64,000 bases of DNA from Bradyrhizobium sp. OK095. Its GTDB lineage: Bacteria > Pseudomonadota > Alphaproteobacteria > Rhizobiales > Xanthobacteraceae. Both the position numbers and the translations under genes were made by a program. The stretch lies in assembly GCF_900109945.1 (NCBI RefSeq), contig NZ_FOBX01000007.1, positions 62,001 through 126,000 on the forward strand. The letters run 5' to 3'. How positions within the stretch are numbered: position 1 is the stretch's first letter; each line of letters begins with the position of its first letter. The notes beneath the pieces are model-generated. The model was not told where the DNA came from. It worked only from the letters and a program-made list of their open reading frames with translations, and searched no databases. This document shows, piece by piece, positions 17,775-25,426 of this stretch.

Positions 17775-19084
17775 GCTGATACGGCTGTGGATGGGGAGAC
17801 GTAAGAAATGCTGAAGGTGCTGGCAGGCAATCTCTCCGCCCCACTCAACATCGATGGCTTACATTTAGCTAGGTATCTTGAGCGCAGCGACGCGATATTT
17901 CAGTCGCTATGTGACCACCTCTTGCTCCATGACAAGATCCTGATCCCGGTACAAGATTATCTTGCGGCCACCGGCTTGCTAATGCTGGTAGGAGAAGCAA
18001 ATCTCGCGACATTGATCGCCGAGGACAGAATTGGATTCGTCCGCCTGCGGGGCTCTCTTGGCTATGTACAAGGAAATGGCGACGGAACCGTTGTTGCATA
18101 CATGGATCCGAGTGGGCAACGACCGGACTGTTCACCCGTGCCGGAGTCCATATCCGCGGCGCTTACTCACGCGCAGTGTCCCCCCAAGAATCGACAGCGA
18201 CTCATAAACGTTATCTTCGCTGGCACAAGCGAACTTGAAATGGCAGCGGTATCGGGTGCCACTCAGCTGGACACCATTTCAGATCTAAAGCAAACGTCTC
18301 TGTGGAAGGATGAGTTTGCCACCGCCAATCCAGCGCTCTTAGACCTACCCGGAATGCCCTCCATGCAAGTTCGCGTGCTTGGACCGGGTACCAAGGTTGA
18401 AACCGACCCAATCGATGCTTGCCTGGCACTTCATCTTGTAAACATCGAACTGTATCTCGCGCGTCACTTTCAATGCGAGAGCACGCATACCGCATCGCCG
18501 ATAGCAGACTCGATCGCCTTGAAGCTGGCTCGTTTAACAAATGGCCAAGCATCTGGTGAGTTAGCTTGGCGTTTTCTAAGCTATTCGAGCGTCCCGTCGA
18601 TTTCACGAGCGATTATCGATGATGAAGCCGCCTTCGCGAAGTTTATCAAGCTATCCGGCAGCCAGCACGCACGAGCGTTTCGACAGTGGTTTCACAGCCA
18701 TCGGAACCTAAGTGAGAAGGAACTGGTTACGGCTTACGTCGATATCCTGCAGGATACGCCAATGGCTCAAACGCCTACTGCGAAGACCATCAGAATTGCC
18801 GCTTCGCTTGGTTTGGGCGCTATTGGCTTGGGAAGTTTGATGGATGTGGCCAGTAGCGTGACGGACAACTTTGTCATCGATAAACTCCTTCGAGAGCCAA
18901 GCGTGCGGTTTTTTGTTCAAGACCTCAGGAAATTCTCCAACCGCATTAGCCGGCGGCAATGATCAAGTCTGTTTATATGGGAGTGCCTTGGAAAAGAGGC
19001 TGACGTCGCCCAACGGAGAGGCCCACGGCTTCTCCTCGATGGTTAAGTGAGATCGAGCAGAATCTCGCGGCTCGAGAGGCTGCG
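17465..19084 (+). mobile_element. Inserted segment 2: alternative recG 3' end plus one cargo gene (1620 bp)
   Basis: Bases 17465-17772 and 19085-19392 align without gaps at a constant offset of 1620. I count about 15 differences in 308 bp. Most are silent; three residues change (D to G, T to A, D to E, reading first copy to second). The stop codons are TGA in the intact gene and TAG in the displaced copy, as in segment 1. The matching region begins abruptly at 17465/19085. Between the copies there is one AT-richer gene of unknown function and ~120 bp of noncoding DNA. No integrase, terminal inverted repeat or transposase is visible. The displaced tail's stop overlaps the stop of convergent panE, showing it is the native end. 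Confidence 0.8.
17808..18962 (+). CDS. Unrecognised protein (sole cargo of inserted segment 2)
   Basis: A 384-residue protein of unknown family. It is mostly soluble and helical, with a central mixed region. A Gly-rich hydrophobic segment (IAASLGLGAIGLGSLMDVAS, about residues 326-345) near the C-terminus could be a membrane-active or membrane-spanning helix. A basic tail ending SNRISRRQ follows. No nucleotide-binding loop, nuclease, protease or DNA-binding motif stands out. GGGGAGA lies about eight bases before the ATG. Codon use is AT-richer than recG and panE on either side, consistent with recent acquisition. Being the only gene of a 1.6-kb insert, it must be useful alone or together with chromosomal partners. 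A defence or stress function is a guess. Confidence 0.6.
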   Translation: MLKVLAGNLSAPLNIDGLHLARYLERSDAIFQSLCDHLLLHDKILIPVQDYLAATGLLMLVGEANLATLIAEDRIGFVRLRGSLGYVQGNGDGTVVAYMDPSGQRPDCSPVPESISAALTHAQCPPKNRQRLINVIFAGTSELEMAAVSGATQLDTISDLKQTSLWKDEFATANPALLDLPGMPSMQVRVLGPGTKVETDPIDACLALHLVNIELYLARHFQCESTHTASPIADSIALKLARLTNGQASGELAWRFLSYSSVPSISRAIIDDEAAFAKFIKLSGSQHARAFRQWFHSHRNLSEKELVTAYVDILQDTPMAQTPTAKTIRIAASLGLGAIGLGSLMDVASSVTDNFVIDKLLREPSVRFFVQDLRKFSNRISRRQ

Positions 19085-19394
19085 GCCGCTTGGCGAGATG
19101 TCGAAAGCGCGGCTGAAGGTGATCCGCGAGACCACCGATGGTTTTCGCATCGCCGAGGAGGATCTGAAGCTGCGCGGCGAAGGCGACGTGCTGGGCGTGC
19201 GCCAGAGCGGCCTGCCCGGCTACCGCATCGCGCGCCCGGAAGTCCACGGCCAGCTCATCGCGCAGGCCCGTGACGAGGCGCTGCGCATCCTGAAGGAAGA
19301 TCCAAAGCTGAAGGGCGAGCGCGGCGAAGCGCTGCGCTGCCTGCTGTATCTCTACGAGCGGGACGAGGCGATCCCGCTGATCGGAGCGGGTTAG
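19085..19394 (+). pseudogene. Displaced native 3' end of recG
   Basis: The fragment encodes the last ~102 residues of RecG (from PLGEMSKARLKVIRETTDGF to AIPLIGAG) with three conservative differences from the intact gene. An ATG at 19047 upstream of the junction is in frame and could start a 115-residue chimeric product, but no good ribosome-binding site is evident. Its TAG overlaps by two bases the TAA of convergent panE, which marks this as the original gene order. Confidence 0.85.
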
Positions 19395-20320
19395 CCGGCC
19401 GCTCTCTGCCGCCCGACTTCGTAGGCCGCCACATGCGCCCGGGCCAAATCCAATAGCGGCGTGTCGATGCCGAGCGCACGGGCGCGATTGGCCATATCGC
19501 CCAGGATATGCTCCGCCTCGGTCATCGAACCGCGCTCGATATCGCGCAGCATCGAGGCCTTGAGCGGCGAGTCCAGGGTGGTGAACAGTTTTCGGTCAAA
19601 CTCGATGAACGGAGCGCGTGGCTCAAAACCTGAAGCCGTCGCGACGGCGCAGCATTCCGCGAACAGGCGGAAGATCGATTGCTCGCCGTTCGGCACGGCC
19701 AGGATGTCGCCGACACTCGCGCGCATCAGGCAGGTGATGCCCGCGAGCGTCGAGAGCTGGACGAACTTCTCCCACATGTCCTGCATGATCGTTTCGCTGG
19801 CGCGCACGTCGATACCGGGGACATGGAGCAGCGCTTCCAGAGCCAACGTGCGCTCGCCCAGCGAACCCGTGATCTCGCCGAAGACAATCGTCTGATTGGC
19901 CATGAACTGAACGACACGACCATCCCCGTCGAGCCCGGCACTGACATTCGCGAGGCCGCCAAGGACGCAGCTCGCGCCAAATCGCGCGATCAGGGCGTCA
20001 ATATGTTTCAATCCGTTGAGTATCGGCAGAATCATCGTGCTGGCGCCTACGGCCGGGGCAAACTGGCTCATCGCGTCGTCCAGCGAATAGGATTTGACGC
20101 CGACGAGCACGACGTCGAACGTCTCCTTGAGGTCGTTCGCCACGGCGATTTTCGGCTGCACGGCAAAGTCGCCATGCGGGCTCACGACCTGCAAACCATT
20201 CTGCCGCAATTGCTGCGCCCGCTTCTCGCGCACCAGAAAGGTCACGTCGCCACCCGCTCGGACCAGACGCGCTCCGTAATAGCCGCCAAGCGCGCCCGCG
20301 CCGATTACCAGAACTCTCAT
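19391..20320 (-). CDS. panE: 2-dehydropantoate 2-reductase (ketopantoate reductase)
   Basis: A 309-residue protein from ATG 20320, with GGAG just upstream. The N-terminal Rossmann motif VIGAGALGGYYGARL and the PanE pattern (GVKSYSLDDA, LPILNGLKHIDAL, FGEITGSLGERT) identify the PanE/ApbA family. This family reduces ketopantoate to pantoate with NADPH for coenzyme A synthesis. The catalytic-lysine region (MWEKFVQLSTLAGITCLMR) and the C-terminal SSML-like helix (SPLKASMLRDIERGSMTEAE) are present. Paralogs of unknown substrate are common, so the exact reaction is likely but not certain. Confidence 0.85.
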   Translation of the reverse strand: MRVLVIGAGALGGYYGARLVRAGGDVTFLVREKRAQQLRQNGLQVVSPHGDFAVQPKIAVANDLKETFDVVLVGVKSYSLDDAMSQFAPAVGASTMILPILNGLKHIDALIARFGASCVLGGLANVSAGLDGDGRVVQFMANQTIVFGEITGSLGERTLALEALLHVPGIDVRASETIMQDMWEKFVQLSTLAGITCLMRASVGDILAVPNGEQSIFRLFAECCAVATASGFEPRAPFIEFDRKLFTTLDSPLKASMLRDIERGSMTEAEHILGDMANRARALGIDTPLLDLARAHVAAYEVGRQRAAG

Positions 20321-20352
20321 TCGAACTCCCATTGCATGCGGCGACCATTCTT

Positions 20353-20414
20353 GTCATTGCGAGCGCGGCGAAGCAATCCAGAATCTTTCCGCGGAGGGAC
20401 TCTGGATTGCATCG
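20353..20414. repeat. Bradyrhizobium-type interspersed palindromic repeat
   Basis: It contains GTCATTGCGAGCG near 20353 and inverted halves GCAATCCAGA (20373-20382) and TCTGGATTGC (20401-20410). This is the 'cattgcgagcg...gcaatccag' sequence often seen between genes in Bradyrhizobium and relatives. It separates panE from the downstream end of the MmyB-type regulator and could also act as a hairpin terminator. The family assignment rests on recall. Confidence 0.65.
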
Positions 20415-21242
20415 CTACGCATGCGCGCGCAAGAACCTGCCGTGCTCTGCCTCGGTCGCATCGTTGGCGGGAAACATGCACTCGAGCCGCAGCTCTTCCG
20501 CCGTCACGGTCTGCGGCGTTCCGACCGTCGTGATCAGGGAGAAATAGTCGAGTGTCACCCCATCCTTGACGAAACTGAGCGGGATCATCGGCATCGCATC
20601 GGAGGCCGACGGCGCGCGCCATTCCGGCTTCACGCCGGGGTATCGCGACAGCTCCTCCAGCAGCGCCTTCGTCCTTAAATCGACGACATGCCCGACCGCC
20701 TCGCGATGGACCCGTGCCAGCAGGCCGCGGGCGGTCTGTGGCCAGTTCGCGATGAAGGGACGCATGCCATCGGGATCGAACATGAGGTGCAGCAGGTTTC
20801 GCGGAACGGGACGTGCCGACATGTCGATGAAGCAGTTGAACAGCTCAGGCGCGGCCTCATTGGTCATCAGCACGTTCCAGTAGCGATCCATCACAATCGC
20901 TGGAAACGGCTCATGCTGGCGCAGCATCCGTTGCAGGGCGCGGTTGATGCTCATCATGGCGGGCGCCTCGAGCGCGGGATCGGAGTAAGTCGGCGCGTAG
21001 CCGGCAGCCAGCAGCAGCTCGTTTCGCTCGCGCAAGGGAACGTCGAGGGCCTGGGCAAGATCGAGCAGCATCTGCCGGCTCGGGATGCTGCGGCCGCTCT
21101 CGACGAAGCTGATGTGCTTCTGCGAAACGCCGGCATCGAACGACAGATCGAGCTGGGTCTTACCGCGAATGTCCCGCCATTGACGCAACAGCGCGCCCGC
21201 AGACGTCGCGCGTGCCCTGAGGGCGCCGGCGGTCGCTTTCAT
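20415..21242 (-). CDS. XRE-family regulator with MmyB-like ligand-binding domain
   Basis: A 275-residue protein. Residues ~15-75 form a Cro/C1 helix-turn-helix (LLRQWRDIRGKTQLDLSFDAG, VSQKHISFVESGRSIPSRQML). The rest is the MmyB-like domain (LLLAAGYAPTY, PFPAIVMDRYWNVLMTNEAAPELF, NLLHLMFDPDGMRPFI). Related actinobacterial regulators have a PAS-like fold that binds fatty acids, and ligand and targets here are unknown. It is transcribed toward panE and stands divergent from the hairpin-free gap before an NTF2-like gene on the same strand. Confidence 0.85.
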   Translation of the reverse strand: MKATAGALRARATSAGALLRQWRDIRGKTQLDLSFDAGVSQKHISFVESGRSIPSRQMLLDLAQALDVPLRERNELLLAAGYAPTYSDPALEAPAMMSINRALQRMLRQHEPFPAIVMDRYWNVLMTNEAAPELFNCFIDMSARPVPRNLLHLMFDPDGMRPFIANWPQTARGLLARVHREAVGHVVDLRTKALLEELSRYPGVKPEWRAPSASDAMPMIPLSFVKDGVTLDYFSLITTVGTPQTVTAEELRLECMFPANDATEAEHGRFLRAHA

Positions 21243-21343
21243 TGTCGAACGATCCTTCCCTTGGACGGTGCCGTGCCGTCAACGCGCGAGCGTCGGTGCC
21301 TCGGATCACCCGAGGCACCATTTGGGTTGCCGATGGCGGACAA

Positions 21344-21733
21344 TCAACCGAAGGCGACGGGCCCCACTGCACCCACCCAGTGCCGCACCTTGGTGTCGTC
21401 CCGCTCGTCCATGTAGAAAAAGTGCGTCATCGTCGGATGCACCGTCTTCATGGAACCATCGTTGGGCGTCATGTCCACGACGCCGCGAAACACCTTCAGC
21501 CAGCCCGCATCCCAATATTCGGTGACGTGATGCCGCGCAGTGAAGCCGGTGTCGATGAAGGCCTTCAGATTGGCGCGGATCGCCTCGCGCCCCTTCCAGT
21601 CGGCGACGCCGAGATTGCAGACGGCGTCCTCCACGAAGCAGTCGAAACCCGGCCCGAAGGTCTTGTCATCGATCTCCTTCCACATGTCGAGCAGCCATTG
21701 CGGCGGCTCCTTCTTCGTAAACACGGCTTGCAT
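21344..21733 (-). CDS. NTF2-like / SnoaL-type protein
   Basis: A 129-residue protein starting MQAVFTKKEPP. It has the alpha+beta cone pattern of SnoaL/NTF2-like proteins (LLDMWKEIDDKTFGPGFDCF, DWKGREAIRANLKAFIDTGF, RHHVTEYW, and C-terminal strands THFFYMDERDDTKVRHWVGAVGP). Such proteins may be enzymes or binding proteins. No substrate can be assigned. A strong purine-rich GAGGAGAGAGA lies before ATG 21733. It lies about 100 bp upstream of the MmyB-type regulator gene on the same strand and may be co-transcribed with it. Confidence 0.72.
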   Translation of the reverse strand: MQAVFTKKEPPQWLLDMWKEIDDKTFGPGFDCFVEDAVCNLGVADWKGREAIRANLKAFIDTGFTARHHVTEYWDAGWLKVFRGVVDMTPNDGSMKTVHPTMTHFFYMDERDDTKVRHWVGAVGPVAFG

Positions 21734-21907
21734 GTCTCTCTCCTCATGCTGTGACACACGCCCGGCAGGAACCTCGAACGCGTCCCGGCGGGTGGATGAG
21801 CGGGAGACTAGTCAGGCTGCGGATCGGCTCAATTACATGCGAGGTAATAAAGCGAGTCCGGAAGGCCTGACCTTTCGCTGATGCCAATTTCGTGAAACCT
21901 TCCCACC

Positions 21908-22438
21908 ATGCGCCGGATCATCGTCGTTGGCTCCCAGGGAAGCGGAAAGACCAGCCTCTCCCGGAATCTCGGACGAAAGCTCCGATTGCCCGTGGTGCAT
22001 CTCGACGTGCTGTACTGGCAGCCGGGCTGGAAGCCATCCGACACGGCAAGCTTTCGGACACGCGTTGCGGAGGCGACCTCGGGCGATGCATGGGTCGTCG
22101 ACGGCAGCTTCTCTGGGCTGGCGTTCGACCTCACACTTGCGCGTGCCGAGCTTCTGGTCGTCATCGACCGCCCGCGCTGGCTCTGCCAATGGCGCATTCT
22201 CTGGCGCTCGGCCTTCGATCGCGACACGACGCGGCCCGATCTGCCCGAGGGGGGCCCGGAACAGTTCGACTGGAGATTGATGAGGGAGGCGTGGCGCTAC
22301 GAGGTGGCGCGCGCGCCCGTCATCGAGGCCGAACGCGTGCAATACGGCCCGGATGTTCCGGTCGTGCGCCTGAGACGGGACCGGGACATCGCGAATTTTC
22401 TGGATTCCGTTTCAGCGCAGCTCAGAGACTGTCCGTGA
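21908..22438 (+). CDS. P-loop NTPase, DNA topology modulation (FlaR)-like / adenylate-kinase-like
   Basis: A 176-residue protein with Walker A GSQGSGKTSLSRNL at residues 8-21 and a kinase-like layout (VVHLDVLYWQPGWKPSD, AWVVDGSFSG, LLVVIDRPRWLCQWRILWRS). This matches small adenylate-kinase-related ATPases annotated as topology modulation proteins. The biochemical role is unknown. Its last 27 bp overlap the 3' end of a convergent, frameshifted serine-hydrolase gene. Confidence 0.8.
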   Translation: MRRIIVVGSQGSGKTSLSRNLGRKLRLPVVHLDVLYWQPGWKPSDTASFRTRVAEATSGDAWVVDGSFSGLAFDLTLARAELLVVIDRPRWLCQWRILWRSAFDRDTTRPDLPEGGPEQFDWRLMREAWRYEVARAPVIEAERVQYGPDVPVVRLRRDRDIANFLDSVSAQLRDCP

Positions 22439-23469
22439 TGCATCCTTTGAAGTCGCGGGCAAAATGTATCGGTCCAGGAGGTCCAGCTCGGGAGCGACCA
22501 TGTATTTGGATTGCCGGGACGCGTTGAAGACGACAACCATGTCGAGCGAGCGGATGACGATGATCTTCTGGGAATTGAAGCCCTTCGCAGCAACCCATTG
22601 AACGTCGCGGTCCTTGTCCGGTGATCGACCAAGCCACCACTGATATCCATAGCCACCAGAGAGCGGCTCATCCGTCTCGATCTGCTCAGCCGTCGATGAT
22701 CTACCCAGGACGCCGGAACGATCTGCTGCCCCTCCCAAACGCCACGGTTGAGAACAAGCTGGCCGATTTTCGCCCAGTCGCGAGGGCGTAGACTCAGCCC
22801 GTTGGCCGACGCCGGAAGACCGCTGAACGGATCTTGACGCCAATTCACATCTTTGATGCCAAGCGGCGCGAACAGGTTTTCCTGAGCGAGAACATCGACG
22901 GTCTTTCCCGTGACCTTCTTCAGGATAGCTCCAATAAGCTCCGTTTCCCCGTCGCTGTACGCGAAAGAGATACCGGGAGCTTTGCTGGAGCCCAATCCCG
23001 CTGACATCGTCAGGAGATGGCGAAGGGTGATGGGGTCCTTGTCGGGCATACGGAGATCGGCATTGTCCGGAAAGTACGAAACAACCGGCGTGTCCAGATC
23101 CTTGATCAGGCCGCGATCCATGGCGATTCCGACCAGCAGCGAGACCACGCTTTTGGTCATGGAATAACCGTTGTGCCGAGTAGTCGCGTCGAAACGCGAG
23201 TAGTAGCGCTCGTAGACGAGCACGCCGTGACGAACGATGACGATGTCGTCCACGTTGGCGAGCTTGCCGCCGCTGATGCCGTCGTCCATCGCGCAGAGCA
23301 GTGTCGCATTCAACCCCTGCTTTTCCGGCGCGGTCATCGTCCATCCGTCATGGATGTCCGCGGGAATGCCGCAGCTCGATGCGGCTTCGGCTCCCGACGC
23401 GATCTGAACTCCGACAGGACTCAAAGTGAAGGCGCACAACGCCGCGACGACACTACCCCATGCCCGCAT
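22412..23469 (-). pseudogene. Serine hydrolase (class C beta-lactamase-like), frameshifted
   Basis: An exported protein (signal MRAWGSVVAALCAFTLSP) with the beta-lactamase/penicillin-binding fold. The SxxK motif is GYSMTKSV, the Tyr motif is FAYSDGE, and LRHLLTMSAGLGSS precedes it. The frame from the start is good to about QIVPASWVD, near base 22700. The natural continuation (STAEQIETDEPL, GGYGYQWWLGRS, AKGFNSQKIIVIRSLDMVVVF) is in a different frame and ends at 22412. One missing base (or two extra) near 22690-22705 explains this. As written, translation would continue in the wrong frame to 22297, giving a 390-residue product with a wrong C-terminus. It is either a pseudogene or a sequencing error. 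Confidence 0.8.
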
Positions 23470-23602
23470 GTGAGATTCTCCGCGACCATTCCCCGCGACG
23501 GCCAATCAAGAGTTGGCGTTGCGCCTGTGTCCCTTTTGCGGCGCCGTGGACTTAAAAGGTGCTCAAACTGGCTGCGCAACGCCTGATTGTTGAGCAGCTG
23601 TC

Positions 23603-24460
23603 CTAGGCTTTTTTCTTCGCGATGCTCGCGGCAAACGCTTTCATCAGGTCAGCATCGATCGCTTCGCCTTTCGCGTCCGCGGCGAGGTGCTCGAACCATT
23701 TCGCAAAGCCCTCGTAGATCTGGCTCGCCGGATGATCAGCGCCGAGGAAGCCGGAAATCTCCCGCATCTCCGCAACCCAGCGATAGGCTTTTGGAAGCAT
23801 GTCCGGCAGCGCGACTTCGAGCCGCGCCAGAATCGCGGGCTGGCTCAGCGCGAGCTCGTCGCGCAGCGCATCCGCGGCGCCTGCTTTCGTGGCCGCGACC
23901 ACCATGGCCGAGCTGATTCCGGCGAGGCCCTTGACGATACCGGCGTAAGACATTTTGAGCGCCGAGGCTGCACCGACCGGACCTTCGACGATCCGCACGT
24001 CGAGGCCGAAATCTTTCAGCACCGCGACGTCTTTGGCGTGCTCGCCGGACACATAGAAAGCCGGGCTCTTACCGCCGGGCTGCGGCGGGAAGCCGATGAT
24101 GCCGCCATCCACGAACGGCGCCTGTGCCGAGCCGATGATCGCCTCAATCCGCTGCACCGTGTCGACGTTGACCGCGTTGCAGTCGACCACGAGCGGCTTG
24201 CTGGCGCGCCGCACGATCAGCGCGGCCAGGCGTTCGGCCAAAGCCACGGCTTCGCCCGGCGGCACGATCGAGAGGATGATGTCGGCGTCCGCGATCGCCT
24301 CGTCCTCGGCGCCGACCATGCCGGCATCCGCGGCGCGTTTCAGCGTCGCTTCGCTCCGCCCCTTCAACGACGTCAGCACGCGCGCGCCGTTTTCGCTCAT
24401 GCGACGGGCCACGGCGCTGCCCATGGCGCCGGGGGCGAGAATCGCTATGGTTTTGGACAT
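23603..24460 (-). CDS. NAD(P)-dependent oxidoreductase, 6-phosphogluconate-dehydrogenase-like (DUF1932)
   Basis: A 285-residue protein. The N-terminal Rossmann domain begins IAILAPGAMGSAVARRMSENG, with GxGxMG slightly modified to APGAMG, and DADIILSIVPPGEA follows. The central part holds FVDGGIIGFPP, corresponding to the beta-hydroxyacid-dehydrogenase substrate loop, and SALKMSYAGIVKGL with the conserved catalytic Lys. The all-helical C-terminal domain is of the DUF1932 type. It probably oxidises a small hydroxyacid, and the substrate is unknown. It stands alone between the pseudogene and the DUF502 gene. Confidence 0.82.
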   Translation of the reverse strand: MSKTIAILAPGAMGSAVARRMSENGARVLTSLKGRSEATLKRAADAGMVGAEDEAIADADIILSIVPPGEAVALAERLAALIVRRASKPLVVDCNAVNVDTVQRIEAIIGSAQAPFVDGGIIGFPPQPGGKSPAFYVSGEHAKDVAVLKDFGLDVRIVEGPVGAASALKMSYAGIVKGLAGISSAMVVAATKAGAADALRDELALSQPAILARLEVALPDMLPKAYRWVAEMREISGFLGADHPASQIYEGFAKWFEHLAADAKGEAIDADLMKAFAASIAKKKA

Positions 24461-24566
24461 CGTGCACTCCAGGTCGAATTCCGAGCGAGGCGCTCAATTC
24501 AACCGGAACACTAGCAGAGGACGAAACTGCTTTGCGTGAATGCGGCCATCCCGCAGGGGAATGGCC

Positions 24567-25337
24567 CTACTCCACCTTCGCAGGCTGGGGCCGGAGCGCC
24601 GACGCATTGGCGATGCGCGCGGCATTCGCCATGCCCGCGAGTGCGGCTGCCTTTTTCGGATCGGGCGCCGCGCCCGGCTGCACCACGCCGGCCGACATGA
24701 TCAGAGTCGCGGCATCCTCGGTGCTCAAGTCGACCTCGACGATTTTGCTTTTGGGCACGTAGAAGAAGAAGCCCGTGGTCGGGTTGGGCGAGCACGGCAG
24801 AAACACCGAGACATGCTCCTCCTGTCCCGGCAGGCTGCGCGCGACCTCTTCGTTCGGCGACTGCGAGATCAGCACAATCGACCACATGCCCGGCGAGGGA
24901 AATTCGACCAGGCCGACTTTGCGGAAGCTCGAGCCCTTGCCCGAGAACAGCGTCTCGAACACCTGCTTCAGGCCGCGGTAGATGGCGCGCACCGCCGGGA
25001 TGCGGCCGAGAAACGTCTCGCCGACGTCGACCAGCGTCCGGCCGATCAGATTGGCGGCGAGGAAGCCGACCAGCGTCAGCGTGAAGAACGCGACAATCAG
25101 TCCCCAGCCGGGAATGACGTAGGGCATGTAGGTTTCGGGCCGATAAGCCAGCGGAATGAACGGCCGCACCACGCCGTCAACCCAGGTGACGAACCACCAG
25201 ACCAGATAGACGGTGATCGCGATCGGCCCCGTCACGACGAGGCCGGTCAGAAAATAGTTGCGGAAGCGGCCCATCAGGCCGGTATGCGGTTCCGGCGCGG
25301 GATCAAGCGGCGCAGGCGCGTCGTCGCGGGTGGTCAT
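24567..25337 (-). CDS. DUF502 family membrane protein
   Basis: A 256-residue protein with two transmembrane segments (NYFLTGLVVTGPIAITVYLVWW and VIPGWGLIVAFFTLTLVGFLA). The DUF502 pattern follows: GRIPAVRAIYRGLKQVFETL, VGLVEFPSPGMWSIV, VSVFLPCSPNPTTGFFFYVPKS. A short Ala-rich tail ends it. Plant homologs (LIKE-COV) affect vascular patterning; no bacterial function is established. It lies 90 bp from glmS on the same strand and may be co-transcribed downstream of it. Confidence 0.85.
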   Translation of the reverse strand: MTTRDDAPAPLDPAPEPHTGLMGRFRNYFLTGLVVTGPIAITVYLVWWFVTWVDGVVRPFIPLAYRPETYMPYVIPGWGLIVAFFTLTLVGFLAANLIGRTLVDVGETFLGRIPAVRAIYRGLKQVFETLFSGKGSSFRKVGLVEFPSPGMWSIVLISQSPNEEVARSLPGQEEHVSVFLPCSPNPTTGFFFYVPKSKIVEVDLSTEDAATLIMSAGVVQPGAAPDPKKAAALAGMANAARIANASALRPQPAKVE

Positions 25338-25426
25338 TCTGGTTCCAGGTCGGTCGCAGCACTCAAGCTAGGGTCTTCTAGCAGGTTTTGAAAGAGTACC
25401 TAGCGTTCCGGCCTGATCCCTTGTGC

